In this document: positions 18,512 to 28,127 of the stretch, one piece after another
How the letters are laid out: every line of letters begins with the position of its first letter
Position numbering within the stretch: position 1 is the first letter of the stretch
NCBI RefSeq assembly: GCF_026898135.2
Contig: NZ_CP114035.2
Location: 3,265,501 to 3,329,500, forward strand
DNA length: 64,000 nt
Direction: 5' to 3'
DNA from: Pseudomonas fortuita
Lineage (GTDB): Bacteria > Pseudomonadota > Gammaproteobacteria > Pseudomonadales > Pseudomonadaceae
Notes under the pieces: model-generated
What the model was told of the DNA's origin: nothing
The model's input: only the letters and a program-made list of their open reading frames with translations
Database searches by the model: none
Position numbers and translations under genes: made by a program

Positions 18512-20038
18512 ATGCCTGAACATTTTCGTGCGTTGATCGTCATCCTGTTTTTGGCGAGCGTGGTCTTCCTGATGGCGCGGCGGCCTGCCACCGACCTCAT
18601 TGCGCTCAGCGATTACAAGCGCAGGCGCAATCTTTGGTTTGTGCTGACGGTGCTGGCCTTTGTCTCGCACAGCTTCTGGCTGTATCTGGGGGCGGGCGCG
18701 GTCATCCTGTTGCTTGCCGGGCGCCGTGAGCACAACCCCATGGCGCTGTTCTACATGCTGCTGTTCCTGATTCCGCCGGCATCGGTGCAGGTGCCCGGGT
18801 TCGGCGTGGTCAACTATCTGGTTGACCTGAACCATATCCGCCTGCTCACCCTCTGCGTGCTGCTGCCGGCCGCGCTGCAACTGCGGCGGCAAGCTGACAC
18901 GTTGCGGTTCGGCCGCACCTGGGCCGACAGGCTGCTGGCCGCCGGCCTGGTGTTGATGAGCGTGCTGTACCTTCGCGAAACCACCCTCACCGACACCCTG
19001 CGCCAGGCGCTGTACCTGTACGTCGACGTATTCCTGCCGTATTACGTGGCCAGCCGTGGGCTGCGCCAGATCAGCGACTTCAAGGACACCCTGTTGGCCT
19101 TCGTGCTAACCGCTTTCGTCATGGCGCTGATCGCCGTGGCCGAATATGTGCGCCACTGGCTGCTGTACAGCGCCCTGATCGACGCCATGGGCGTGCCATG
19201 GAGCATGTCCGGTTACCTCAGCCGCGGCGGCGCGCTGCGGGCCAGCGTCACCACCGGCCAGGCGATTGCCCTGGGTTATGTGATGAGCGTGGCCATCGGC
19301 CTGTTCCTGTTCGTGCAGGGTTATGTGCAACGCCCGCTGCACAAGGCCATGGGCGCCCTGCTGCTGGCCGCCGGGCTGTTCGCGCCGTTGTCACGTGGGC
19401 CGTGGATCGGGGTCGTGGTCATCGTGGTGGTGTTCATTGCCATGGGCAAAGGCGCGGTCAGGCGCCTGGCGCTGCTCGGCGCGGCTGGCATGCTGGCGCT
19501 GCCCTTGCTGACCGTCGTGCCGGGCGGCGACAAGGTGCTGGACCTGCTGCCTTACATCGGCAACATCGAAAAAGAGAACATCACTTACCGCGAGCGGCTG
19601 ATGGACAACTCCTGGATCGTCATCCAGCGCAACCCGCTGTTCGGCTCGTTCGACTTCCGCAACACCCCGGAAATGCAGTCGATGATCCAGGGCGAAGGCA
19701 TCATCGACATCGTCAACACCTACATCAACCTGGCGCTGCGGGTCGGGCTGGTCGGGCTCGGTCTGTTCGTCGCCTTCTTTGCCGTGGTGTTGAGGGGCAT
19801 CCGCAGGGCCATGCTCAGTTTTCCCGACAAGGATGACGAACGACGACAGCTGGGGCGGGTGCTGCTGGCAACGCTGATCGGCATTCTGGTGATCATCTTC
19901 ACCGTCAGCAGCATCACCTTCATCCCGGTGGTGTACTGGTCAATCGCAGGGCTGGGCGTGGCCTACATCCAGATGGTCCGCCGGCTGAACAGCAGCCCGG
20001 TCATGGAACTGGCCGAACCCGACCTACAACCCAGGTAA
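18512..20038 (+). CDS. O-antigen ligase/polymerase-family membrane protein (Wzy-like)
   Basis: The 508-residue protein is almost entirely hydrophobic, with some 10-12 membrane segments and a large periplasmic loop around YIGNIEKENITYRERLMDN. That region is characteristic of the Wzy_C/O-antigen ligase superfamily. It would polymerise flipped repeat units in the periplasm. It is transcribed away from the flippase and its TAA overlaps the ATG of the next gene by one base, so polymerase and glycoside hydrolase are made together. Confidence 0.85.
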   Translation: MPEHFRALIVILFLASVVFLMARRPATDLIALSDYKRRRNLWFVLTVLAFVSHSFWLYLGAGAVILLLAGRREHNPMALFYMLLFLIPPASVQVPGFGVVNYLVDLNHIRLLTLCVLLPAALQLRRQADTLRFGRTWADRLLAAGLVLMSVLYLRETTLTDTLRQALYLYVDVFLPYYVASRGLRQISDFKDTLLAFVLTAFVMALIAVAEYVRHWLLYSALIDAMGVPWSMSGYLSRGGALRASVTTGQAIALGYVMSVAIGLFLFVQGYVQRPLHKAMGALLLAAGLFAPLSRGPWIGVVVIVVVFIAMGKGAVRRLALLGAAGMLALPLLTVVPGGDKVLDLLPYIGNIEKENITYRERLMDNSWIVIQRNPLFGSFDFRNTPEMQSMIQGEGIIDIVNTYINLALRVGLVGLGLFVAFFAVVLRGIRRAMLSFPDKDDERRQLGRVLLATLIGILVIIFTVSSITFIPVVYWSIAGLGVAYIQMVRRLNSSPVMELAEPDLQPR

Positions 20039-22644
20039 TGTCAATGAACGTGCTCACCCTGCGTCATTTCGTGCGCCTTACGGCCATTTCCGGCCTGGCC
20101 CTGCTGCCGTTGACCGGCTGGGGGTCAGACTGGCAGGTCAGTGTCGATGAGCAAAATGGCTTGCCTACCGTGACACGCGGCGGCGGCCCGGTGATGAAAG
20201 CCAAGTTCGACTTCTGGGCAGCCAACTGGAGCTGGACCGGCTTTTACACCGACTTCAAGGTCAATGGCCCCTACCAGTACACACTGTTGGGCAAGAACAA
20301 GGAGCTGGACTTTGACCTGAAGGCGGATATCCGCAAGGAACAGGCACAAACCCTGAGCTGGGCATTCGACCTCAACGCCCACAGCCGCCAGGCCGGGGTG
20401 ATGGGCGGCGGCATGGTGTTCCAGTTCGACCCGGCGCAGATTGCGGGCGACATGGGCGCCCCGCAACTGCTGCCCGACAACCGCGGCTGGTCGTGGGGCA
20501 AGGCCGACCAGGGCCGGCGTGTCGAGATGCGCTTCGATCCGCCACTGGCCAAGGTCTATTTCGAGCGCGGCAACCCGTCCGAGCTGCGTGCGTTTCTCTA
20601 CAAAGACCCGATAAGCGCCGGCCGCCAGCAGCTCAAGGCGGTGCTCAACGTTACCGGCGACATCGAACTGGGTCCTACGCCCACCGAGCGTTTCGGCCTG
20701 GCCGACCCCGCCACCTGGCCCGATGACCAGCTGGACTGGCGCACCTCGCCAGTGGACCTGTCGTTCCTCAATGCGGCAGAAAAGCCCGCCGGCAAGCGCG
20801 GCTTCGTCAAGGCAGTCGGCGAACAGTTGATGTTTGAAGACAACACCCCGGTGCGCTTCTGGGGTACCAACCTGTCTGCCTACTCGCTGTTCAAGAGCCC
20901 CGACGACGAAATTCGCCAACAGGCCAAGCGCCTGTCGGCATTGGGCTTCAACCTGGTGCGCCTGCACCACCACGATTCGCCGTGGGTGAGCCCGAACGTA
21001 TTTGGCGACGGCACCCTGGTGCGCGATACCCAGCAACTTAGCGCCGAGTCGCTGCGCAAGCTCGACCTGTGGATCAAGGCACTCAAGGACGAAGGCATCT
21101 ACATCTGGCTGGACATGCACGTGCAACGTGCGTTTACCGCCAACGACAACATTGATGACTTCGGTGAGCTGCCCGAGAAGGAAGGTCGCGTCGACCTGAA
21201 GGGTTACGCCTACGTGAACGACAGTATCCAGAAAGCGATGAAGCGGTTCGCCGAGCAGTACCTGACCCATGTGAATGAATACACCGGCCTGGCTTACAAA
21301 GACGACCCCGCCATCGCCGCCGTGCTGATCACCAACGAAAACGATCTCACCCAGCACTACGGTAACGCACTGATGCCGAACAAGGATGTACCGCGCCACA
21401 GCGAACGCTACATGGCCGCAGCCAAAGCGTTCGCCAGGCAGCATGACCTTCCCGCCGACCTTACCTGGCGCGCCTGGGAGCATGGCCCGTCGAAGCTGTT
21501 CCTGAACGACCTGGAGCAGCGCTTCAACGCCGACATGATCGCCCACCTGCGCGGCCTGGGCGTGAAAGTGCCGATCGCCACCACCAGCACCTGGGGCGGC
21601 AATGGCCTGAGTGCACTGCCGGCGCTGACCGCAGGCGATGTCGTCGATGCCCACAGCTACGGCGCCATTGGCCAGCTGGAGAAGAACCCGTTGACCAGCG
21701 ACGGCATGATCGACTGGATCGCCGCCGCCCAGGTGGTCGGCAAACCGCTAACCGTCACCGAGTGGAACGCCGAACCGTTCCCGCTGCCCGACCGCCATTC
21801 TTTGCCGCTGTATGTAGCCGGCACCGCCAGCCATCAAGGCTGGGACGCCATGATGCAGTACGCGTACAGCCAGCAAGGGTTCAACCCGGGCTGGCGCACG
21901 GCGGACAACTGGCACGCGTACAACGACCCGGCGATGATCGCCACCCTGCCCGCTGCCGCCCTGCTCTACCGCCGTGCGGACGTCAAGCCGGCAACTACCC
22001 GCTACGTATTCGCACCAACGCCCGCCACCCTCTACAACCAGGAGATCACCCCGCGCAGTTCGGTACTGTTGCGCACAGCCATGGAAAAGGGCCAACTGCA
22101 GATTGCCCTGCCGCCAACACCAGAACTGCCGTGGCTGAAACCTGCCGCCATCCCCTCTGGCGCGCAAGTGCTTCAGGACCCGGGGCAATCGCTACTGGCC
22201 GCCGATGCCACTGAATCGGTCACCGACACCGGCGAGCTCAAGCGCAACTGGCAACAAGGCATCTACACCATCGATACGCCACTGACCCAGGCCGCCACCG
22301 GCTGGCTGGGTGGCCGCTCGATCAGCCTGGGGGCCGTTCAGCTACAGACAAAAACGCCTTACGCCAGCGTCGCGGTACAGAGCCTGGACGGCAAGCCCTT
22401 GGGCCAGTCGCGTGAGCTGCTGCTGTCACTGGGGACACGTGCCATGCCCAAGGCCGATGACAAGACGCCGTTCAACGTCGAACCGCTTGAAGGCAGCGTG
22501 ATCATCAAGGCACCTGCCGGCCTCAAACTGTTCGCCCGCGATGCACAGGCGCAGCTGAAGACACTGCCGGTGGCGTACAAGGATGGGCATTACAGCATTA
22601 CCTTCGACAGCAACTACATGTCCAACTGGCTGTTCTTGAAATAG
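20038..22644 (+). CDS. Secreted clan-A glycoside hydrolase, large
   Basis: The 868-residue protein has a signal peptide (hydrophobic LTAISGLALLPLTGW, cleavage near residue 30), an N-terminal ~240-residue beta-rich region, a (beta/alpha)8 barrel at about 270-620 and a C-terminal beta domain. Barrel motifs include LVRLHHHDSPW, LITNENDLTQ with the expected acid/base Glu434, and LTVTEWNAEP with the expected nucleophile Glu575. This is the pattern of GH5-like clan-A enzymes that cut beta-linked polysaccharides. Coupled to the polymerase, it probably trims or releases the polymer in the periplasm. Linkage specificity cannot be read from sequence. Confidence 0.82.
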   Translation: MSMNVLTLRHFVRLTAISGLALLPLTGWGSDWQVSVDEQNGLPTVTRGGGPVMKAKFDFWAANWSWTGFYTDFKVNGPYQYTLLGKNKELDFDLKADIRKEQAQTLSWAFDLNAHSRQAGVMGGGMVFQFDPAQIAGDMGAPQLLPDNRGWSWGKADQGRRVEMRFDPPLAKVYFERGNPSELRAFLYKDPISAGRQQLKAVLNVTGDIELGPTPTERFGLADPATWPDDQLDWRTSPVDLSFLNAAEKPAGKRGFVKAVGEQLMFEDNTPVRFWGTNLSAYSLFKSPDDEIRQQAKRLSALGFNLVRLHHHDSPWVSPNVFGDGTLVRDTQQLSAESLRKLDLWIKALKDEGIYIWLDMHVQRAFTANDNIDDFGELPEKEGRVDLKGYAYVNDSIQKAMKRFAEQYLTHVNEYTGLAYKDDPAIAAVLITNENDLTQHYGNALMPNKDVPRHSERYMAAAKAFARQHDLPADLTWRAWEHGPSKLFLNDLEQRFNADMIAHLRGLGVKVPIATTSTWGGNGLSALPALTAGDVVDAHSYGAIGQLEKNPLTSDGMIDWIAAAQVVGKPLTVTEWNAEPFPLPDRHSLPLYVAGTASHQGWDAMMQYAYSQQGFNPGWRTADNWHAYNDPAMIATLPAAALLYRRADVKPATTRYVFAPTPATLYNQEITPRSSVLLRTAMEKGQLQIALPPTPELPWLKPAAIPSGAQVLQDPGQSLLAADATESVTDTGELKRNWQQGIYTIDTPLTQAATGWLGGRSISLGAVQLQTKTPYASVAVQSLDGKPLGQSRELLLSLGTRAMPKADDKTPFNVEPLEGSVIIKAPAGLKLFARDAQAQLKTLPVAYKDGHYSITFDSNYMSNWLFLK

Positions 22645-22749
22645 GGCATAGGGCCATCTACGCTCAGGTCACCTGTAGCTGATCATCCCACCTGCACGTT
22701 TCAGGGACGGTTCACTGCGTCTGTAAACAGCAGATTCCAGGAGGTGCGG

Positions 22750-23724
22750 ATGAAATTTCTGGTAGTGGGTGGCGCGGGCTACATTGGCTCGCACATGGTC
22801 AAGCACCTGCTCGGTGCCGGCCATGAGGTAGTGGTGGCGGACCTGGTTTGGCCTGGCCCCGGCATCCAGTGGGCCAAGCTCGATATCGCCGACGAAGCGG
22901 CCCTGGACGTGCTGTTCGGCGTTTGTCATTTCGACGCCGTGTTCCACTTCGCCTCGTTCATCCAGGTGGGCGAGTCGGTCAGCGCACCCGGCAAGTACTA
23001 CCAGAACAACGTTGCAGCCACCCTGGCCTTGCTGCAGGCCATGGTGAATGCGGGTATCAGGCATCTGGTGTTTTCTTCCAGTGCCGCCGTTTACGGCAAC
23101 CCGCAGTACGTGCCGATTGATGAAGCGCACGTCAAAGGGCCGATCAACCCCTACGGGCTGAGCAAATGGATGGTCGAGCAGATTCTCGAGGACTTCGACC
23201 GGGCGTATGGCTTGAAGTCGGTATGCCTGCGTTACTTCAATGCCGCCGGTGCCGACCCGGATGGCCAGCTGGGTGAACGCCACGAGCCGGAAACCCACCT
23301 GATCCCGCTGATCCTGCAGGCCGCCTCTGGCCGGCATGAGGCGGTAACGGTATTTGGCCGGGATTACGATACCCCGGATGGCACCTGTATCCGCGACTAC
23401 GTGCATGTGGCCGATCTGGCATCGGCGCATGCGTTGGCGGTGGACTATTTACTGGCGGGTGGCGAGCGCACTGCTTTCAACCTGGGCAATGGCCTGGGCT
23501 TTTCGGTGCAGCAGGTGATCGATACAGCCCGGGCGGTGACCGGGCGGCACATCAATGCCCTTGACGCGCCGCGCCGTGCCGGCGACCCGCCACGGCTGGT
23601 GGCGGATGCAAGCAAGGCGCTGCAGGTGCTGGGCTGGCGGCCGGAGTTTGCTTCGCTGGAGCAGATTGTGCGGCATGCGTGGCAGTGGGAGTTGCAGTAT
23701 CCCTGGAGCCTGCATCAGCGCTGA
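22750..23724 (+). CDS. galE: UDP-glucose 4-epimerase
   Basis: The 324-residue enzyme interconverts UDP-glucose and UDP-galactose with bound NAD. It begins MKFLVVGGAGYIGSH with the Rossmann glycine motif, has FSSSAAVYG (Ser109-111) and the catalytic pair Tyr135/Lys139 in NPYGLSKW, and LRYFNAAGADPDGQLGE further on. AGGAGG at 22739-22744 lies five bases before ATG 22750, which decides the start over the GTG at 22744. It follows the hydrolase by 105 bases and probably supplies galactose for the exopolysaccharide. Confidence 0.94.
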   Translation: MKFLVVGGAGYIGSHMVKHLLGAGHEVVVADLVWPGPGIQWAKLDIADEAALDVLFGVCHFDAVFHFASFIQVGESVSAPGKYYQNNVAATLALLQAMVNAGIRHLVFSSSAAVYGNPQYVPIDEAHVKGPINPYGLSKWMVEQILEDFDRAYGLKSVCLRYFNAAGADPDGQLGERHEPETHLIPLILQAASGRHEAVTVFGRDYDTPDGTCIRDYVHVADLASAHALAVDYLLAGGERTAFNLGNGLGFSVQQVIDTARAVTGRHINALDAPRRAGDPPRLVADASKALQVLGWRPEFASLEQIVRHAWQWELQYPWSLHQR

Positions 23725-23732
23725 GATCTATG

Positions 23733-23751
23733 GGGGCTGCAAAGCAGCCCC
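23733..23751. terminator. Hairpin between convergent galE and kinase genes
   Basis: GGGGCTGC-AAA-GCAGCCCC is a perfect 8-bp stem in the 40-base gap between two convergent genes. On the + strand AAAATTT follows, not a clean T-run, so it is a weak terminator candidate for galE and possibly for both directions. Confidence 0.5.
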
Positions 23752-23764
23752 AAAATTTCGAACC

Positions 23765-24571
23765 TTAATAATAGGTTCGCGGCTGCTCGTCAGCCTTGTT
23801 CAGTACCGTCCCGATCAGGTTCACCGTGGCCAGGTGATGCAGGCAGTCCTCGATTTCCTTCTTGTTGTTCATCCCGTTGGCCACCACCAGCAGCACACAA
23901 TCAAACTTGGGTATCACGGTGATCGCATCGTCAGAGCTGAGCAACGGCGGCAAATCGAAAATGCAGATGCGCGACTCGTAGCGGTTGCGCAAATCGCTGA
24001 TCAGGTTGTTCACCTTGGGCGACGACAGCATCTCGGTCGACATCGGCACCGGCACCCGCGTCGGCAGCACCACGAAGCGTGGCAAAGTCGGGTTGACCAG
24101 GCACTCCTGCAGCTCGGCCTTGTCCGTCAGGAACTCGTTCAGCGCCTGCTCCATGGGCAGGCCCAGACAGCTGCCGACCTTGGGCCGGCGCAGGTCGAAA
24201 TCCACCAGCAAGGCAGTTTTGGTGGTGTGGTGAGCGATACTCATGGCCAGGTTGATCGCCAGCACGGTCTTGCCGGCCTCAGGCGTTGGCGAGGTGATGG
24301 CCAGGGTCCGCCAGCCATTCTCCTCCATGGCCCTGAGCACCTGCGTGCGCAGCAGGTCGATGGGCCCGTTCATGTTGGAGTTCTTGTTGTACGCCACGAT
24401 GCGGTGGCGCTCAAGGTGGTCAGCCCGCAGCGGCACGACTTTGGTATTCACATAGTCGAACTGCCCAGGCACCTCCGCCAGAGCCGTGCCGGGGGGAGGT
24501 GATAAAGCCTGAGGGGTACCCGGGGTAACCTGGTGAATATTGTTGCCAACAGCCGGCTTGGTCCTGTCCAT
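23765..24571 (-). CDS. CpsD/CapB-type BY-kinase (polysaccharide tyrosine autokinase, separate cytoplasmic chain)
   Basis: The 268-residue protein has Walker A SPTPEAGKT (94-102), Walker A' LLVDFDLRR (121-129) and Walker B CIFDLPPLL, the three motifs of bacterial tyrosine kinases. Its C-terminus is PRTYY, a minimal tyrosine tail where many homologues have a longer cluster. It would phosphorylate itself and control chain length by cycling on and off the Wzz-like partner encoded immediately upstream, as in Gram-positive CapA/CapB pairs; the two reading frames are only 11 bases apart. ATG 24571 follows AGGGAAAG; GTG 24574 is a weaker alternative. Confidence 0.87.
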   Translation of the reverse strand: MDRTKPAVGNNIHQVTPGTPQALSPPPGTALAEVPGQFDYVNTKVVPLRADHLERHRIVAYNKNSNMNGPIDLLRTQVLRAMEENGWRTLAITSPTPEAGKTVLAINLAMSIAHHTTKTALLVDFDLRRPKVGSCLGLPMEQALNEFLTDKAELQECLVNPTLPRFVVLPTRVPVPMSTEMLSSPKVNNLISDLRNRYESRICIFDLPPLLSSDDAITVIPKFDCVLLVVANGMNNKKEIEDCLHHLATVNLIGTVLNKADEQPRTYY

Positions 24572-24582
24572 CACTGCTTTCC

Positions 24583-26145
24583 CTATGCAAACCGAGATAT
24601 GACCTTGAACAACAGCACATCCAGTGGCATGTAGAAGACGTGCACCAGCACTACCATGATAGCTACCAACGCCAGTGCCGCCAGGATCAGCCAGTTCCGC
24701 CAGCGTTTGCGCCTGGCCACGTCCGCTCTGGTATCGATGTAGGACACTGCCACCAGTACCCGTTTGCCCAGCAGGTTTTCCAGCGCACCGACGCCGCGCA
24801 CGCGCTGGTTGAGCATTTCCAGCAGCATCACCAAGGCACCACCGCCTGCCGGTGCCAGCACCAGGCCCAGCGCCGCGATCTTCTTGCGGTTAGGCTTGAT
24901 CGGTTTTTCAGGCATCAGCGGTGGCTCCAGCAGTACAAAGCGCTCGGCCTTGTTCTCCTGCTCCAGGCTTTCGGTAATTTTAGCGCCCATTTCCTTGGCG
25001 CGGATTTCTTCGTATTTCTTGCGCGCGTTATCGTGGTCACGCATCAACGTCACCAAGCCACGCTCGACTTGCGGCGCCTCGAGGATCTCGGCCTCGTAGC
25101 CTTCCATCTTTCGGGTCAGCTCGCGCTTCTGATCGGCCAGCGAGCTGATACGTTCCTGGGCCGCGCTCATCTTGGCCCGGACGCGCGCCACGTCGAGGCT
25201 GACCGTGGACGTCGTGGCCGTACGCCCACCACTGGCTTCCAACGCCTGGATCTTGCGCTTGATCGCCACCACATCCGGGTGGGCATCCTTGTAGCGGGTC
25301 AGCAACCGGGCGTACTCGGCTTTAAGGCTCGGCAGGTCCTGAGCCTGGTCAGCACTGGCTGGCTTGCTGCCCTCGGTAACCTTGGTAGCAAGGCCAGCAT
25401 TGGCCGCAGACAGTTCCAGCTCCAGGTAGCGCAGTTCTTCCTGGGCAGCCTTGTAGTCACGGTCAACTTCGCGGAACTCCAGCTCCGAACGCGAGAGCAT
25501 GTTCATGCGCAGGGTCTGGTGCTCTGGCAAGGCATTGGCGTGGGCCTGCTTGAAGTCGGCCAGCTGGTTTTCCAGGCTGGCCAGTTCCGCGCCCAGCTTG
25601 TTAGCCTCCTGGGTAAGAAACTCGGTGGTTTCGTTGGCCCGCTCGGTGCGCTGCTTGAGGTTTTCGTTGAGGAACAGCGTGACCAGTTCGTCGGCCACTT
25701 CCTTGGCGACTTGCGCCTGCTTGTGTTCGAAGGACACATTGAACGCAACCGTCGCCTCGCCCCGCCCGCGCACGAACGTGGTGAGGGTTTCGACCACGAT
25801 GGCATTGCGCATCTGGTCGATCTTGTCGGACTCGCTCAAGCGCTTGTCGGCGAACAGGTTGTACTTGTCGATGATGCGCAGCAGGTTCTCGCGCGTCATC
25901 ACCCGCTGGCGAATCACCTCGATGCGCTCATCGGCAAAGCTGGTGGTGTTGGTCGATACCAGCTCAGGGGAAATCTGTTGCGATTCCACGAGAATGGTGC
26001 CGGTCGACTGGTAAATCGGCGGCACCATCAACGCGACAGCCACGGTCGCGGCAAGTATGACTACGGCACTCACCCCTAACACCAGGGCCCTGTCCTTGAT
26101 AATGGCGATGTAATCTCTGATGGAGAGTTCGTAGTCAGACTTCAT
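24583..26145 (-). CDS. GumC/Wzz-family polysaccharide chain-length and co-polymerase protein
   Basis: The 520-residue inner-membrane protein has an N-terminal membrane helix (about 20-42, LGVSAVVILAATVAVALM), a long periplasmic coiled-coil region rich in Glu, Lys and Ala (about 150-400), then PEKPIKPNRKKIAALGLVLA, the proline-rich segment before the second membrane region, and a last helix near 485-505. It lacks the kinase domain, which is on the next gene. It would set polymer length and link the inner-membrane machinery to the Wza-like exporter. AGGTGG precedes the ATG. Confidence 0.9.
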   Translation of the reverse strand: MKSDYELSIRDYIAIIKDRALVLGVSAVVILAATVAVALMVPPIYQSTGTILVESQQISPELVSTNTTSFADERIEVIRQRVMTRENLLRIIDKYNLFADKRLSESDKIDQMRNAIVVETLTTFVRGRGEATVAFNVSFEHKQAQVAKEVADELVTLFLNENLKQRTERANETTEFLTQEANKLGAELASLENQLADFKQAHANALPEHQTLRMNMLSRSELEFREVDRDYKAAQEELRYLELELSAANAGLATKVTEGSKPASADQAQDLPSLKAEYARLLTRYKDAHPDVVAIKRKIQALEASGGRTATTSTVSLDVARVRAKMSAAQERISSLADQKRELTRKMEGYEAEILEAPQVERGLVTLMRDHDNARKKYEEIRAKEMGAKITESLEQENKAERFVLLEPPLMPEKPIKPNRKKIAALGLVLAPAGGGALVMLLEMLNQRVRGVGALENLLGKRVLVAVSYIDTRADVARRKRWRNWLILAALALVAIMVVLVHVFYMPLDVLLFKVISRFA

Positions 26146-26164
26146 TGGGCCACCTGCCTGAAGT

Positions 26165-27280
26165 TCAGATGTCGGGGTACCTGTACGTCAACGTCAAACC
26201 AACGATCGTCGCGGTTGCATCGGGCGCTCGGTCCTGTTGCCGTTCCTTGTACATGAGCGACAGGCGCAAGTCCCAGTACGGTGAAAACTGGCGGCTGGCC
26301 CAAACGCTGTAAGTCTGCAGTGTGTTAGGGCTCTGCCCTTTGCTGTCTTGCCAGGCCGCGTCAGCGCCCACCCGCGCCAGTTCGGTAACGGCATAACTCC
26401 ACACGCCACGCACCTGGTCCAGCTCGGCGAAACCGCCTTCGGCACTGGCCACCGTGCTGCGCTCGGCGGTCAGGCTGGCGTCGGCGCGCGTGCCGGTGTA
26501 CAGCAATGCCACCCCACCCTCCCCGCGTCGGCCGCCGCCGTCGCCAGACACCTGGTTGACGCCAATGTGGGCATCGGCACTCAGGCCTTCGGCAAGCTGG
26601 TACTTGATACCGACTGCCGGGGTGTAGCTGTTGGAGGCGGTCGCGGTAAGGTCCTGCTCGGGCTCATAGCGGCGGGCACCGAAACGGGAATACACATCGG
26701 CCCGTTCGCTCCAGGCGTAGGTCCAGGTGAATACGTTTGCCAGTTCGTCGTAGCCCGTCAGCGAGCTGATGTCATAACGGGCACGGTTGTACGTGGTTTC
26801 GTTGCTCAGGGTGCTACGCTCGGTCACCGCCTGGCTCCAGTTGCCGGTCAGGGTGTAGAGCTTTTGCGTACCGTCAGTGGTGATGACCCCGGTATCCAGC
26901 ACCGTCCCCGACAGCGTCGAGCTTTCGTTGTAACGTGCCACCAGCCCGAAACGCCCACGCTCGGTGGTGCGCTGCCAGCCCAGGCTGATATCGGGGTCCT
27001 CACGGTCATCTACCACATCCGTGTCGGACGAGCGCAACACATGCATGCCCAGCCCCAACCTCAGTTCATCCTGATCGAAGGTACCGATCAGGGTGTAATC
27101 CGGCGCGATGATCGTGCGCGTTACACCCTTTTCCCCCGATGTCAGCAACAAAGGGTTGCTGTCATATTCAACGGATGTCGGTACCACCACCGTAGACTGC
27201 CAATTTGCCGCCAGTACCACGTCCGTAAACGGCAAGACAATGATTGCCGTTGCAATTCTTGTTGTTCTGAGAAGAGGCAT
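26165..27280 (-). CDS. Predicted outer-membrane beta-barrel protein of the exopolysaccharide export operon
   Basis: The 371-residue protein has an N-terminal signal peptide (IATAIIVLPFTDVVLAA) and then a repeated alternation of polar and hydrophobic residues with strand-like stretches such as VEYDSNPLLL, GRFGLVARYNESSTL and YWDLRLSLMYKERQQ. It ends with Tyr-Arg-Tyr-Pro-Asp-Ile, near the aromatic end expected of barrels. The SVEYDSNPLL start is common in exosortase/EPS-associated barrel proteins. It sits between the Wza-like and GumC-like genes and could be an outer-membrane porin for the polymer. Function is inferred. Confidence 0.75.
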   Translation of the reverse strand: MPLLRTTRIATAIIVLPFTDVVLAANWQSTVVVPTSVEYDSNPLLLTSGEKGVTRTIIAPDYTLIGTFDQDELRLGLGMHVLRSSDTDVVDDREDPDISLGWQRTTERGRFGLVARYNESSTLSGTVLDTGVITTDGTQKLYTLTGNWSQAVTERSTLSNETTYNRARYDISSLTGYDELANVFTWTYAWSERADVYSRFGARRYEPEQDLTATASNSYTPAVGIKYQLAEGLSADAHIGVNQVSGDGGGRRGEGGVALLYTGTRADASLTAERSTVASAEGGFAELDQVRGVWSYAVTELARVGADAAWQDSKGQSPNTLQTYSVWASRQFSPYWDLRLSLMYKERQQDRAPDATATIVGLTLTYRYPDI

Positions 27281-27304
27281 TAAGTGTTCTTATTAAAGGC
27301 AAGA

Positions 27305-27862
27305 TCAAGGAACGACCAGCGTGTCGCCAGCCTGAAGTTGGATGTTGGTGGACATGTCCCGCCCAGACACCAGGTCCTTATATCGCACGGGCAGGATCTT
27401 TTGGGAAGCGCCAGTGCCGCGGACCACCTTGATATCGCTTTCGTCAGCAAACTTGTCCAGCCCGCCCGACATGCTCAGCGCCTGAAGCACTGCGGTAGGG
27501 CCCGCCATTTGCACGGGGCCCGGCTTGATCACTTTGCCTTGTACATAGACCAGGTTGCCGGCGATGCTCTTGACGACAACGCTGACGTTTGGGTCGGGGA
27601 GGAATTTGTCGAGTTTGGCAGCCACTTGCTTTTCAACTGCCGTTACATCCAGGCCGGCAACATTGATGCGCCCGGCCAAGGGGAAGGTGATGCTGCCATC
27701 GGGGAGTACGGTGGCTTCTTGACGCAGGCTGTCTTCCTGCCACACCGAAACCATTACCACATCACCAGGGCTGAGCAGGTAAGCCGTACCACTCTGATCG
27801 GCGTTGCCAGCACTGGACCACACGGCCAGCACGCAGAATGCGGCAATCAATGAACGCATCAT
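27305..27862 (-). CDS. Polysaccharide export protein (Wza/GumB-like OPX)
   Basis: The 185-residue protein has a signal peptide (SLIAAFCVLAVWSSAGNA) and the polysaccharide-export domain starting YLLSPGDVVMVSVWQE, followed by SLBB-type beta-grasp sequence VYVQGKVIKPGPVQMAG. It is shorter than E. coli Wza and lacks the C-terminal outer-membrane helix, like GumB-type exporters, which may use the beta-barrel made by the next gene. There is no lipobox. GGAGG lies seven bases before ATG 27862 (a second ATG follows at once). Confidence 0.9.
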   Translation of the reverse strand: MMRSLIAAFCVLAVWSSAGNADQSGTAYLLSPGDVVMVSVWQEDSLRQEATVLPDGSITFPLAGRINVAGLDVTAVEKQVAAKLDKFLPDPNVSVVVKSIAGNLVYVQGKVIKPGPVQMAGPTAVLQALSMSGGLDKFADESDIKVVRGTGASQKILPVRYKDLVSGRDMSTNIQLQAGDTLVVP

Positions 27863-28127
27863 GAGGGTCCCTCCGGCCAAATGGCCCGAAAAAGAGCACT
27901 GAATGAGAACAGCACACCAACTCTCGCTCCGCTTCGCGGCTTGAACCCACCGCGATGGCCTCGACCTTCCTGGAGGCCCCAACCTTGACGCCGTACATGT
28001 GGGCTGCAGTGCCCTGCAACCAAGGCCTTTGAAGGGCTACTGGGAATATAGCAACGGTTGGGAAATTCACAAGCCAGCCCCCGGCTTGCAACAACCTGCG
28101 CTCGCTTTGACAGGGAGCGGGTCAGGC
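27863..28127 (-). other. Long untranslated gap between the microprotein and the export gene
   Basis: These 265 bases separate the 58-residue microprotein from the Wza-like gene. No convincing coding frame, REP or T-tailed hairpin is visible. An in-frame extension of the export gene exists for 40 codons but has poor codon use and no signal-like start. The length suggests an mRNA leader or a second promoter. Confidence 0.4.

Noticed and set aside
24640..26079. 479-codon ORF opposite the GumC/Wzz gene
   Set aside because: Antisense of a well-supported co-polymerase; no domain and atypical composition.
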